From Candidatus Fimousia stercorigallinarum (GTDB taxonomy: Bacteria > Bacillota > Clostridia > Lachnospirales > Lachnospiraceae): a stretch of DNA of 42,986 nt. A program made the translations under genes and the position numbers. Where the stretch lies: contig DVKZ01000014.1 in NCBI GenBank assembly GCA_018715775.1, positions 1 through 42,986 of the forward strand, given 5' to 3'. Position 1 is the first letter of the stretch, and each line of letters opens with the position of its first letter. A model generated the notes under the pieces. That model was given only the letters and a program-made list of their open reading frames with translations. It did no database searches and was not told the DNA's origin. This document shows, one piece after another, positions 28,259-38,014 of this stretch.

Positions 28259-30121
28259 ATGGCGAATAAATTAGCATTAAGTGATGAAATTTTATTAACC
28301 GTCGATAAACCGGCACGGTATATCGGCAATGAAGTAAACAGCGTAAAAAAAGACCCGAATGAGGTAGACATCCGCTTTGCTATGTGCTTTCCGGACGTAT
28401 ACGAGATTGGAATGTCTCATTTGGGCATTCAGATTCTATACGACATGTTTAACCGGAGAGATGATGTATACTGTGAAAGAGTATATGCTCCGTGGACAGA
28501 TCTGGATGCAATCATGCGGGAACAAAAGATTCCGTTATTTGCATTGGAATCACAAGATCCGATCAAAGAATTTGATTTTCTCGGTATTACGATCCAATAT
28601 GAGATGTGTTATACAAACATTTTGCAGATTCTCGATCTCAGTCAGATTCCGATCTGGGCAAAAGACCGCAGAAATGAAGATCCGATTGTGATCGGTGGCG
28701 GGCCATGTACGTATAATCCGGAACCGATCGCTGATTTTTTTGATCTTTTTTACATCGGAGAAGGAGAAACGGTTTACGATGAATTATTAGATCTTTACAA
28801 AGAAGAACGAAAAAATGGTTATGATAGAAAACGATTTTTAAGAAAAGCAGCAGGAATTGAAGGAATTTATGTTCCCTCATTATATAAGGTTACCTACCTG
28901 GAAGACGGAACTGTAGAAGCGATTACGCCGATGTATGAAGATGTTCCGGCGAAAGTAAAAAAACAGGTAGTCAGCGATATGTCTGCATCGACGTATCCGG
29001 AAAAACCGGTCGTTCCGTATATTAAAGTTACACAGGACCGGGTCGTGCTGGAAATTCAGCGTGGCTGTATCCGCGGATGCCGTTTTTGTCAGGCGGGAAT
29101 GATTTACCGACCGAATCGTTTTCGAAATCTCGAAACATTAAAAGAATATGCCTATAAAATGTTAAAAAATACCGGGCATGGTGAGATTTCTTTGAGTTCT
29201 TTAAGTTCCAGTGATTATCCGGAATTAAAAGAACTGACCTATTTCCTGATCGAGGAGTTTGGCAGTCAGGGAGTCAACATTTCTCTGCCATCCCTTCGAA
29301 TTGACGCTTTTTCGCTGGATGTGATGAGCAAGGTGCAGGACATTAAGAAGAGCAGCCTGACATTTGCGCCGGAGGCTGGATCTCAGCGGATGCGGAATGT
29401 GATCAATAAGGGATTGACAGAAGAAGTGATCCTGGAAGGTGCATTAGAAGCATTTAAAGGCGGATGGAATAAAGTAAAACTTTATTTTATGCTCGGACTT
29501 CCGGGAGAAACAGAAGAAGACCAGAAAGGGATCGCTTATCTTGCACAGCGGATCGCGGAAGAATATTTTTCCATTCCGAAACATGAGAGAAACGGCCGCG
29601 TGCAGATAACGGCAAGTGCGTCCTTCTTTGTACCGAAACCATTTACGCCATTTCAGTGGGCAACGATGAAACATGCAAAAGATTATATGGACAGCGCACG
29701 TCTTGTGAATGAAACATTTCGTCAGCAGGTAAACCGCAAATGCCTGAGTTTTAAATGGCATGATGCGAAAACAACGATATTGGAAGGCGTTTTAGCCCGA
29801 GGGGACAGAAAACTGTCAAGGTCGATCTATGAAGCTTATCAAAGCGGATGTATGTTTGATTCCTGGACGGAATCCTTTGATTACGATAAATGGATGCAGG
29901 CTTTTGAGAAAACCGGAATAGATGTTGATTTTTATACGACAAGACCGCGTGACCTGGATGAAGTATTTCCGTGGGATTTTATTGATATCGGCGTAACAAA
30001 AGAATTTATGAAACGCGAATGGAAAAATGCAATGGAAGAAAAGGTGACTCCAAACTGCAAGATGCAATGTTCCGGTTGTGGCGCAGCAAAATACAAAGGA
30101 GGAATCTGCTATGAAAATTAG
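28259..30121 (+). CDS. TIGR03960-type B12-binding-like radical SAM protein
   Basis: 620 aa; CIRGCRFCQAG radical SAM motif, N-term LLTVDKPARYIGNEVNSVKKD, C-term CSGCGAAKYKGGIC. Confidence 0.93.
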   Translation: MANKLALSDEILLTVDKPARYIGNEVNSVKKDPNEVDIRFAMCFPDVYEIGMSHLGIQILYDMFNRRDDVYCERVYAPWTDLDAIMREQKIPLFALESQDPIKEFDFLGITIQYEMCYTNILQILDLSQIPIWAKDRRNEDPIVIGGGPCTYNPEPIADFFDLFYIGEGETVYDELLDLYKEERKNGYDRKRFLRKAAGIEGIYVPSLYKVTYLEDGTVEAITPMYEDVPAKVKKQVVSDMSASTYPEKPVVPYIKVTQDRVVLEIQRGCIRGCRFCQAGMIYRPNRFRNLETLKEYAYKMLKNTGHGEISLSSLSSSDYPELKELTYFLIEEFGSQGVNISLPSLRIDAFSLDVMSKVQDIKKSSLTFAPEAGSQRMRNVINKGLTEEVILEGALEAFKGGWNKVKLYFMLGLPGETEEDQKGIAYLAQRIAEEYFSIPKHERNGRVQITASASFFVPKPFTPFQWATMKHAKDYMDSARLVNETFRQQVNRKCLSFKWHDAKTTILEGVLARGDRKLSRSIYEAYQSGCMFDSWTESFDYDKWMQAFEKTGIDVDFYTTRPRDLDEVFPWDFIDIGVTKEFMKREWKNAMEEKVTPNCKMQCSGCGAAKYKGGICYEN

Positions 30122-30827
30122 GATGAAATTCTCGAAAAACGGCCCGTTGCGATTTGTCGGACATTTAGATGTGATGCGGTATTTTCAGAAAGTATTCCGC
30201 CGTGCGGAAGTTGACATCGCTTATTCACAGGGGTACAGTCCACATCAGATCATTTCTTTTGCGGCGCCTCTGGGCCTCGGCGTAACGAGTGATGGAGAAT
30301 ATCTGGATGCGGAATTCCATTCGGCAGAATCTTCCGCAAAAATGTTAGAGATCATCAATGCACAGATGAATGAAGGGATTGAATTGCTGGAGTTTAAATT
30401 ACTTCCGGACAAATGTAAAAATGCAATGTCTTCGGTCGCGGGAGCGGACTACAGGATCCATTTCCGGGACGGTTATTATGATGAACAACTGTTTTTAGAT
30501 AAAGTTGAAGCATTTATCGGCCAGGAGTCGATCGTAATCGTTAAGAAAACGAAGAAAAGTGAAAAAGAAGTGGATATCCGTCCGATGATCTATGATATGT
30601 CTGTAATAGACGGACATATTCATATGCAGCTTGCAACAGGAAGTGTCAATAACCTAAAGCCGGATCTTGTCATGGAGGCATTTTGCAGATATCTCGGTTT
30701 AGCGTACGAGAAATTTGCTTTCCAGGTTCACCGTCTGGAAACTTATCTTGACAATGACGGGGTTTTGATGCCGCTTGGAAGTGCAGGAGAAGACATTATG
30801 GCTCCGATCTGCGATAAAGAAGAATAG
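30111..30827 (+). CDS. DUF2344 / TIGR03936 family protein
   Basis: ATG at 30111 after AAAGGAGG; MKIRMKFSKNGPLRFVGHLDVMRYFQKVFRRAEVDIAYSQGYSPHQIISFAAPLGLGVTSDGEY. Confidence 0.92.
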   Translation: MKIRMKFSKNGPLRFVGHLDVMRYFQKVFRRAEVDIAYSQGYSPHQIISFAAPLGLGVTSDGEYLDAEFHSAESSAKMLEIINAQMNEGIELLEFKLLPDKCKNAMSSVAGADYRIHFRDGYYDEQLFLDKVEAFIGQESIVIVKKTKKSEKEVDIRPMIYDMSVIDGHIHMQLATGSVNNLKPDLVMEAFCRYLGLAYEKFAFQVHRLETYLDNDGVLMPLGSAGEDIMAPICDKEE

Positions 30828-30841
30828 CGGAGGTTTTGTCT

Positions 30842-32026
30842 ATGAGTGACAAAATTGTGATTACCAGAATAGAAGGTAAGATTGTTACTGCGATGATCGA
30901 GCAGGGGAAAATTGTCGAATTGAATTGTGAGAAATCGCATAATAACAGCATTCTGGGGAATATTTATACTGCAAAAGTAAAAAATATTGTAAAGAACATT
31001 AATGCCGCTTTTGTAGAAGTGGAAGGCGGAAGGATCTGTTATTATTCGTTGAATGAGAATAAAAATCATCATTTTTTAAAGCCGGTCACCCGGACAAATC
31101 TTGTTCAGGAAGATGAAATCCTTGTTCAGGTAAGCCGTGAAAATGTGAAGACGAAGCAGCCAACGGTTACGTCGAATTTGAACTTTACCGGCAGATATCT
31201 CGTCTTGACGTCACAGAAACATCAGATCGGTATTTCGAAAAAAATCCGCAATGAAGAACGCGTGAAAGAATTAAAAGCACTGGCGGACCAATTTATCCGT
31301 CCGGATTTTGGGATCATATTCCGGACGAATGCGGAAACGGCGCTGGATGAAGAAATTTTAGCAGAGGCAGAGCATCTGATCCGGCAGTTTGATCTTGTCT
31401 GTCAGAAAGCAATGTACCGGAATCCGTTTCAGTTGATCTATGAAGCTCCCAAAGGTTATCTGTCACTGATCCGCGATCAAAGGCAGACTTGTCTGAATGA
31501 GATTGTGACTGACCAGAGAGATATTTATGATGTGGTGCTTGCATATTTAAAGGACAATCAAGATGAAGAAAAAATCCTGCAGCTGTTTGAAAGGGACGGT
31601 ATCCGTCTGGATCAGATCTATCGGATTTCTCATGAACTGGAGCAGGCTCTGTCGGAAAAGGTGTGGTTAAAGTCCGGAGGATATCTGGTGATCCAGCCGA
31701 CAGAAGCAATGACGGTGATTGACGTCAATACCGGAAAGGCGATCAAAGGCAAACGGGTAGAAGAACATTTCCTGAACATTAATCTGGAAGCAGCGCGGGA
31801 AATCGGCAGACAGCTGAGACTTCGTAATCTGTCCGGGATCATCGTGGTTGATTTTATTGACATGAAACTGGCAGAGTCAGAAGAACTGCTGATGAACGAG
31901 ATGCGGGAAATCTTAAAACACGACCGCATCAAAACGATGCTGGTGGATATGACGAAGCTGCATTTGATGGAAATTACGAGGAAAAAGGTAAGGAAACCTC
32001 TGTTGGAGCAGTGGAAAGAAAAATAA
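30842..32026 (+). CDS. rng: Ribonuclease E/G family protein
   Basis: S1-like N-term (GNIYTAKVKNIVKNINAAFVEV), VIQPTEAMTVIDVNTGK, SGIIVVDFIDM. Confidence 0.93.
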   Translation: MSDKIVITRIEGKIVTAMIEQGKIVELNCEKSHNNSILGNIYTAKVKNIVKNINAAFVEVEGGRICYYSLNENKNHHFLKPVTRTNLVQEDEILVQVSRENVKTKQPTVTSNLNFTGRYLVLTSQKHQIGISKKIRNEERVKELKALADQFIRPDFGIIFRTNAETALDEEILAEAEHLIRQFDLVCQKAMYRNPFQLIYEAPKGYLSLIRDQRQTCLNEIVTDQRDIYDVVLAYLKDNQDEEKILQLFERDGIRLDQIYRISHELEQALSEKVWLKSGGYLVIQPTEAMTVIDVNTGKAIKGKRVEEHFLNINLEAAREIGRQLRLRNLSGIIVVDFIDMKLAESEELLMNEMREILKHDRIKTMLVDMTKLHLMEITRKKVRKPLLEQWKEK

Positions 32027-32071
32027 CGTTTCATTTTTTGGAAAATGTATGGAAAAAATTTGGAGAAATCG

Positions 32072-32100
32072 TTGACAAAACGGTATTTTGATGGTATTAT
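32072..32100 (+). promoter_or_regulatory. Promoter of the L21 leader/operon
   Basis: TTGACA - 17 nt - TATTAT. Confidence 0.8.
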
Positions 32101-32106
32101 TACGAG

Positions 32107-32175
32107 GTATGCCGCACAGTGAGGTATAAGTCTGTCAGAAGGCAGCACCGAAGCTGGCGAGATTATTATTAGGAG
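32107..32175 (+). promoter_or_regulatory. Ribosomal protein L21 leader-like RNA
   Basis: Short structured 5' UTR (TATGCCGCACAGTGAGGTATAAG...GCAGCACCGAAGCTGGC) immediately before rplU, as in Firmicutes L21 leaders. Confidence 0.65.
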
Positions 32176-32183
32176 GTGCCATG

Positions 32184-32492
32184 ATGTACGCTATTATCGC
32201 AACAGGTGGTAAACAGTATAAAGTAAGTGAAGGCGATGTGATCAGAGTTGAAAAACTTGGTGCAGAAGCTGGCAGCACTTATACATTTGACCAGGTATTA
32301 TTCGTTGGTGGTGATGATGTGAAAGTAGGAGATCCTACAGTCGCAGGAGCAACTGTTGAAGCAAGTGTTGTAGGCGATGGAAAAGCAAAGAAAGTTATCG
32401 TTTACAAATACAAGAGAAAAACAGGCTACCATAAAAAGAACGGTCATAGACAAGCATATACTAAAGTGAAAATCGAAAAAATTAATGCATAA
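32184..32492 (+). CDS. rplU: 50S ribosomal protein L21
   Basis: [25 protein letters not shown]...[17 protein letters not shown]. Confidence 0.98.
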   Translation: MYAIIATGGKQYKVSEGDVIRVEKLGAEAGSTYTFDQVLFVGGDDVKVGDPTVAGATVEASVVGDGKAKKVIVYKYKRKTGYHKKNGHRQAYTKVKIEKINA

Positions 32493-32509
32493 TTAAGTGG
32501 GTCGACGAT

Positions 32510-32836
32510 ATGACAAAAGTTCGATTCTATCAGAACAGACGGGGAGAGATCCTCGGCTTTCAGACGATCGGTCATGCGGGGTATGCACAGTCCGGCGAGG
32601 ACATTGTGTGTGCCGGTATTTCAGCACTGGTGCTGAATACGATCAATTCCATCGAGTTATTTACAAACGACAAACAGATAATTGAGACAGATGAGGCAAA
32701 AGGTATCATTCGGATGAAGTTATCGGGCAGTCCGAGTAAAGAAGCGCAGATTTTGTTGAAGTCCCTTCGCTTAGGGCTTCAGAACATAGAAGATGAGCAT
32801 GGTCGATATATTCAAGTATCAATTAAGGAGGTGTAA
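32510..32836 (+). CDS. prp: Ribosomal-processing cysteine protease Prp
   Basis: 108 aa between rplU and rpm[30 protein letters not shown] with catalytic His and Cys. Confidence 0.95.
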   Translation: MTKVRFYQNRRGEILGFQTIGHAGYAQSGEDIVCAGISALVLNTINSIELFTNDKQIIETDEAKGIIRMKLSGSPSKEAQILLKSLRLGLQNIEDEHGRYIQVSIKEV

Positions 32837-32841
32837 CGACT

Positions 32842-33123
32842 ATGATGAAAATGAACCTTCAATTTTTCGCTCATAAAAAAGGAATGGGTTCTACAAAGAA
32901 CGGTAGAGATTCCGAATCAAAAAGATTAGGTGCGAAAAGAGCTGACGGACAATTTGTAAAGGCTGGAAATATTCTTTATAGACAGCGTGGAACTAGAATC
33001 CATCCGGGAGTAAATGTTGGACGTGGTAAAGACGATACATTATTTGCATTAGTAGATGGCGTGGTACGTTTCGAAAGAAAAGGCAGAGACAAAAAACAGT
33101 GCTCTGTTTATCCAGTAGCATAA
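32842..33123 (+). CDS. rpmA: 50S ribosomal protein L27
   Basis: [38 protein letters not shown]-terminal extension ending LQFF/AHKKG. Confidence 0.98.
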   Translation: MMKMNLQFFAHKKGMGSTKNGRDSESKRLGAKRADGQFVKAGNILYRQRGTRIHPGVNVGRGKDDTLFALVDGVVRFERKGRDKKQCSVYPVA

Positions 33124-33138
33124 TTTAGACACATTGAG

Positions 33139-33169
33139 CGGCTTCAAATTATTTTTGGAGCCGTTTTTC
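33139..33169 (+). terminator. Intrinsic terminator
   Basis: CGGCTTCAAAT...TTTTTGGAGCCG TTTTTCT. Confidence 0.8.
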
Positions 33170-33247
33170 TATAGTTTCAGAAAATTCGGGGCAGCGATGC
33201 CCATTTGCAGATAGATTTGAATTTGATACAGATAAAGAGGTGAGAAA

Positions 33248-34540
33248 ATGAAGTTTGCAGACAGAGCGGATATATATATCAGTTCCGGCCGCGGTGGAGA
33301 TGGATGTGCGAGCTTTCGAAGAGAGCTGTATGTTCCAAACGGCGGTCCGGACGGGGGTGACGGCGGAAAAGGCGGAGATTTGATCTTCGTCGTTGATGAA
33401 GGAATGAATACGCTGGCGGATTTTCGTCATAAGAGAAAATACGCTGCAGGAAACGGTGAACCGGGAAGAAAAAGGCGTTGCCACGGCGCAAATGGCGCAG
33501 ATATGGTGATCAAAGTTCCGCCGGGAACGATCGTAAAAGATAAAGAGACCGGAAAAGTGATCCTGGATATGTCAAATAAAAAAGAACCGGTGGTCCTTCT
33601 TCGCGGCGGCCGCGGAGGTAAAGGAAACCAGCATTATGCGACTTCGACGATGCAGGCACCGAAATATGCACAGCCGGGACAGAAAGCGAAAGAATTATTT
33701 GTAACGCTGGAACTAAAAGTGATCGCTGATGTCGGATTGGTTGGATTCCCGAATGTAGGAAAATCAACATTTTTATCCAGAGTAACGAATGCAAGACCGA
33801 AGATCGCAAATTATCATTTTACGACGTTAAATCCGAATTTAGGAGTTGTCGATCTGGCAGAGGGAAATGGATTTGTGATCGCAGATATTCCGGGAATTAT
33901 TGAAGGTGCGTCAGAAGGCATCGGACTGGGATATGAGTTTCTTCGTCACATTGAGCGGACCAAGGTAAATATCCATATTGTAGATGCTGCATCGGTAGAG
34001 GGAAGAGATCCGATCGCGGATATTCACTCGATCATGAATGAATTAAATGCTTATAATCCGGAAATTGCTAAGAGACCGCAGGTGATCGCGGCGAATAAGA
34101 TTGATGTTATGTCAGAAGAAGAACGCGAAACGGCAATTACGCTATTGAAAGAAGAATTTGAGCCGGAAGGATTTGAAGTATTCCCAATCTCCGCAGTTAC
34201 CGGTGAAGGAGTGAATGAACTGTTATGGCGTGTAAATCAGCTGTTAAAAGAACTTCCCCAGGAAACGACGGAATTTGAAACAGAGTACTTTATTGATGAC
34301 CAGGATGATCCGGAAGAACAGATTCTCGTATACTATAATGAAAAAGATGGTCTTTATGACGTGGAAGGTCCACGCATTCAGAGAATGCTCGGATATACGA
34401 ATCTGGAATCGGAACGCGGATTTAACTTTTTCCAGAAATTCCTGAAAGAAAATGGTATTTTGGAAGAATTAGAACGCCTGGGCATTCAGGAAGGAGACAC
34501 AGTTCGTCTGTACGAATTACAATTTGATTATTATAAATAA
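33248..34540 (+). CDS. obgE: GTPase Obg
   Basis: Obg N-term glycine-rich domain; GFPNVGKSTFLSRVTNARPKIANYHFTTLNPNLGVV. Confidence 0.98.
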   Translation: MKFADRADIYISSGRGGDGCASFRRELYVPNGGPDGGDGGKGGDLIFVVDEGMNTLADFRHKRKYAAGNGEPGRKRRCHGANGADMVIKVPPGTIVKDKETGKVILDMSNKKEPVVLLRGGRGGKGNQHYATSTMQAPKYAQPGQKAKELFVTLELKVIADVGLVGFPNVGKSTFLSRVTNARPKIANYHFTTLNPNLGVVDLAEGNGFVIADIPGIIEGASEGIGLGYEFLRHIERTKVNIHIVDAASVEGRDPIADIHSIMNELNAYNPEIAKRPQVIAANKIDVMSEEERETAITLLKEEFEPEGFEVFPISAVTGEGVNELLWRVNQLLKELPQETTEFETEYFIDDQDDPEEQILVYYNEKDGLYDVEGPRIQRMLGYTNLESERGFNFFQKFLKENGILEELERLGIQEGDTVRLYELQFDYYK

Positions 34541-34551
34541 TGGAGGATAAG

Positions 34552-34860
34552 ATGAACAGCAAACAGAGAGCTTATTTAAAAGGTCTGGCAATGACGATGG
34601 AGCCGATTCTTCAGATCGGTAAATCTTCTGTGACCCCTGAGAATATCGAGGCAGTCCGTGAAGCGATCGAAGCCAGGGAATTAGTAAAAATCAATGTTTT
34701 AAAAAACTGTTTGAATGATCCGAAAGAGATTGCCCAGGTGATCGCGGAGCGTACTCGTTCTGAAGTTGTACAGGTGATCGGACGTAAGATCGTTCTTTAT
34801 AAAGAATCAAAAGAGCATAAAAGAATTTATTTACCGGGACAAAAAGTTCCCAAAAAATAG
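34552..34860 (+). CDS. yhbY: YhbY family RNA-binding protein (CRM domain)
   Basis: MNSKQRAYLKGLAMTMEPILQIGKSSVTPENIEAVREAIEARELVKINVL. Confidence 0.95.
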   Translation: MNSKQRAYLKGLAMTMEPILQIGKSSVTPENIEAVREAIEARELVKINVLKNCLNDPKEIAQVIAERTRSEVVQVIGRKIVLYKESKEHKRIYLPGQKVPKK

Positions 34861-34876
34861 CAGATGAGGGATGACC

Positions 34877-35482
34877 ATGAGGGGAAAAAAGATTGGTATC
34901 ATGGGGGGAACATTTAATCCGATCCATAATGGCCATCTGGTACTCGGTGAAATGGCTTATGAACAGTTTGGGTTAGACAAAGTTCTCCTTATGCCGAACA
35001 AAAAACCTTATTACAAAACAACACTGGATTCCATCTCAGAAGAAGATCGGAGCGAAATGGTCAGAATTGCTGCTTCTGAAAATGATCATTTCGAATTTTC
35101 GGATATTGAGTTAAAGCGGAATGAAATCACTTATACGGTTGATACACTGGAAGAATTGACGCAGCAGTTTCCGGAAAATGAATACTACTTTATTTTAGGA
35201 AAAGATTCACTGGATTATTTAGAAAAATGGAAAGACGCGGATAGGATCATGGAGTTGACGAAAATCATCGCAGCGTGCAGAAATGATCTTGACCGGACAA
35301 TTGATGAAAAAATCGAAGAATTAAACCGCAAATATCATGCACACATTTATCGGCTGAATAGTCCGAATCTGGAGATATCCTCCAGTTTCCTTCGGGAAAT
35401 GTTAAAAAAAGGAAGAAGCTGCCGTTATCTGGTACCGGATGCTGTACTCAGTTATATTAAGGAGAAGAGGCTTTATGAATAA
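34877..35482 (+). CDS. nadD: Nicotinate-nucleotide adenylyltransferase
   Basis: KIGIMGGTFNPIHNGHLVLGEMA; ISSSFLREMLKKGRSCRYLVPDAVLSYI. Confidence 0.96.
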   Translation: MRGKKIGIMGGTFNPIHNGHLVLGEMAYEQFGLDKVLLMPNKKPYYKTTLDSISEEDRSEMVRIAASENDHFEFSDIELKRNEITYTVDTLEELTQQFPENEYYFILGKDSLDYLEKWKDADRIMELTKIIAACRNDLDRTIDEKIEELNRKYHAHIYRLNSPNLEISSSFLREMLKKGRSCRYLVPDAVLSYIKEKRLYE

Positions 35483-36035
35483 AAAATCGATGAAAAAACG
35501 TTTGCAATCGGATTTAAAACCGAGCCGTTATGAACACACTCTCGGTGTTGAGTATACTTCCGCATGTCTGGCTATGCGCTATGGTTGTGACGTGGAAAAA
35601 GCAGATCTTGCAGGACTTCTGCATGACTGCGCCAAACATTTGCCTGATCGAAAAAAGCTTCGATTATGTAAAAAGAAAAAAATCCAGATCTCTCCTGCAG
35701 AACAGAATAATCCAGGACTTCTTCATGCGAAACTTGGTGCGGTTTTGGCAAAAGAAGTTTACGGAATTAAAGACGAAGAAATTTTATCTGCGATCGAATG
35801 GCATACGACAGGAAAGCCTGAGATGTCTTTGTTGGATAAAATCGTATTTATTGCAGATTATATTGAACCGAACCGGGATCAGGCACCGCATCTTGATCAG
35901 ATCAGACAGATGGCGTTTACGGATCTTGATCAGTGCCTGCTTATGATCCTGAAGCAGACGCTGGAGTATCTGGAAAGCAAAGGTGCGGAGATAGATCCGA
36001 TGACATTAGAAACTTATCAATATTATATGAAATAG
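35475..36035 (+). CDS. yqeK: YqeK family HD domain protein
   Basis: ATG at 35475; SRYEHTLGVEYTSACLAMRYGCDVEKADLAGLLHDCAKHLP; IEWHTTGKPEMSLLDKIVFIADYIEPNRD. Confidence 0.95.
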   Translation: MNKKSMKKRLQSDLKPSRYEHTLGVEYTSACLAMRYGCDVEKADLAGLLHDCAKHLPDRKKLRLCKKKKIQISPAEQNNPGLLHAKLGAVLAKEVYGIKDEEILSAIEWHTTGKPEMSLLDKIVFIADYIEPNRDQAPHLDQIRQMAFTDLDQCLLMILKQTLEYLESKGAEIDPMTLETYQYYMK

Positions 36036-36043
36036 AGGTAGAT

Positions 36044-36394
36044 ATGAACGATTCAAAAAAAATGGCAAAAATTGCATATGACGCTCTGGATGAAAAAAAA
36101 GCGGAAGATATCCGTGTGATTGACATCAGCGGCATTACCGTGGTAGCTGATTATTTTATTATTGCAAATGGTAATAGCGATAATCAGGTGCGCGCATTAG
36201 TGGATAATGTTCAGGAACAGCTGTATAAAGCGGGTTATGAAATGAAGCAGATGGAAGGTTATCGTCAGGGAAAATGGGTACTGCTTGATTTCTCTGATAT
36301 TATCGTACACATCTTTGACAAAGAAAACCGTTTGTTCTATGATCTGGAAAGAATCTGGAGAGACGGAAAAGAAATTGATCTGTCAGAAATATAA
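36044..36394 (+). CDS. rsfS: Ribosome silencing factor
   Basis: ATG at 36044; VIDISGITVVADYFIIANGNSDNQVRALVDNVQEQL...GKWVLLDFSDIIVHIFDKENRLFYDLERIW. Confidence 0.96.
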   Translation: MNDSKKMAKIAYDALDEKKAEDIRVIDISGITVVADYFIIANGNSDNQVRALVDNVQEQLYKAGYEMKQMEGYRQGKWVLLDFSDIIVHIFDKENRLFYDLERIWRDGKEIDLSEI

Positions 36395-36399
36395 AAAAT

Positions 36400-36453
36400 G
36401 GCATCGCAAGATCACTGAAAAGCAAAAATGGGTGATAAGGCGATGCCTTTTTA
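36400..36453 (+). terminator. Intrinsic terminator
   Basis: GGCATCGC ... GCGATGCC TTTTT. Confidence 0.88.
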
Positions 36454-36466
36454 TTCTCTTTTCATT

Positions 36467-37087
36467 TTATCGATTCAAAAATCGAAAAACGCCGATGACT
36501 TTACCGAGGATCGATGCTTCCTGTACGATGATCGGTTCCATATGATCATTCTCCGGCTGCAGGCGATAGTAGCCGTCTTCTTTAAAGAATCTTTTTACCG
36601 TTGCTCCGTCATCTACCAAAGCTACGACAATGTCGCCGTTAGAAGCGGTATTGCCTTCTTCCACGAGTACATAATCACCATCATAGATACCGATATTCAC
36701 CATACTGTCTCCCTGGACGGTTAACATAAAGGTTTCTTTATTCGGCATATAAGAGGTCGGGATCGTAAAATAATCTTCAATATATTCCTGAGCGAGGATC
36801 GGCTGACCGGCAGCTACATGACCGATGATCGGGACGTTAGAAACTTCTCTGCGCATCAGATTAAAAGTATCATCAATGATTTCGATCGCACGTGGTTTGG
36901 TAGGGTCGCGCCGGATGTATCCGTTCTTCTCCAGCGTCTCTAAATGAGAATGGACAGAAGAAGTGGATTTTAAATTAACCGCTTTACAAATTTCTCGTAC
37001 AGCCGGCGGATAGCCTTTTTCTAAAATTTGTTCTTTAATATATTCTAAAATTTCCGATTGCTTTTTACTTATTTTTCCATATGACAT
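36467..37087 (-). CDS. lexA: LexA repressor
   Basis: 206 aa; wHTH SEILEYIKEQILEKGYPPAVREICKAVNLKSTSSVHSHLETLEKNGYIRRDPTKPRAIEI; VAAGQPILA cleavage region, GDSMVNIGIYDGDYV. Confidence 0.97.
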   Translation of the reverse strand: MSYGKISKKQSEILEYIKEQILEKGYPPAVREICKAVNLKSTSSVHSHLETLEKNGYIRRDPTKPRAIEIIDDTFNLMRREVSNVPIIGHVAAGQPILAQEYIEDYFTIPTSYMPNKETFMLTVQGDSMVNIGIYDGDYVLVEEGNTASNGDIVVALVDDGATVKRFFKEDGYYRLQPENDHMEPIIVQEASILGKVIGVFRFLNR

Positions 37088-37156
37088 AAATGTATGCCTC
37101 CCGTTATTTTAATACAATCAGTATAGCATAAGAAAAAAATGAAAACAACACTTTTC

Positions 37157-37219
37157 GAATATTTGTTCCGAACGAATTTTCGATTTTATATTGACAAAAG
37201 AACAACTGTTCGATATAAT
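37157..37219 (+). promoter_or_regulatory. SOS promoter region with three LexA-like boxes
   Basis: GAATATTTGTTC (37157), GAACGAATTTTC (37170), GAACAACTGTTC (37200, perfect GAACN4GTTC) inside the 17-nt spacer of TTGACA (37191) / TATAAT (37214). Confidence 0.82.
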
Positions 37220-37292
37220 ACGAACATAGAAACAAAACAAACGTTCGGAACGGATGTTTGGTGCAATAGAATTTTGACGAGGAGGATATGTA

Positions 37293-37598
37293 ATGAAAAA
37301 AGGTTTTGCAATTATGATGGTGGTTTTTGTGTTTGCTTTTGTATTGGTTTTAGGTAACGCAGTATTTTTCCGTTCGGATGTAAGTGCAAATAATGATTCT
37401 GTGATCCGCTATCAGACAGTGGAGATCCAGAAGGGGGATACTCTCTGGAGCATTGCCAAAGAGTATTATGAGGAGCCATGCGGAGATATCCGGGATTACA
37501 TTGATCAGATTAAAGAGTGTAATAATCTGGATTCCAGTGATCGTATTACCGAGGGATGTTATTTGTGTGTTCCGGTATATACTGAGAACGTCCGATAA
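37293..37598 (+). CDS. LysM-domain single-TM protein, YneA-like SOS cell division inhibitor candidate
   Basis: 101 aa; N-terminal TM, YQTVEIQKGDTLWSIAKEYYEEPCGDIRDYIDQIKECNNL; divergent from lexA, LexA boxes upstream. Confidence 0.85.
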   Translation: MKKGFAIMMVVFVFAFVLVLGNAVFFRSDVSANNDSVIRYQTVEIQKGDTLWSIAKEYYEEPCGDIRDYIDQIKECNNLDSSDRITEGCYLCVPVYTENVR

Positions 37599-37691
37599 AG
37601 GCTCCGTACAGAGCAGTACGTTTGATTCTTTGTTGACGGCTTATCATATATTTTAGATTTTCTATGCATAATACCATTATAAATATACTAT

Positions 37692-37743
37692 AAATGACAC
37701 GATATCTTTTGACAAAGAATGATATGGTGTCATTTATTTTTTT
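37692..37743 (+). terminator. Intrinsic terminator
   Basis: AAATGACACGATATC ... GATATGGTGTCATTT ATTTTTTTAT. Confidence 0.87.
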
Positions 37744-38014
37744 ATAAACTTTAATCGAAAAATAAATGGTGCCTGCCTTTCGGATGCAAACGAAAAGACA
37801 TTTGTTTTTTTACCAAAAACACTTTAGCACACGAAAATCTCATCGAAAAAAAGCATTATTTGGAGTCTGAAAGTAGAAAAAATGCATAAAATCTTATTTT
37901 ATAAGGAAAAGGGTTGGCTTTTTTAAAGAAAATATGATATTCTTGATAACAGAATATTTTTATCATAGAGCCATCATACCTTATGATAAATTTATATGGA
38001 AAGGAATGTTAAGT

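Noticed and set aside
37744-38014. T-box or known riboswitch upstream of leuB
   Set aside because: No T-box core sequence or recognisable aptamer; only AT-rich sequence and a simple hairpin.
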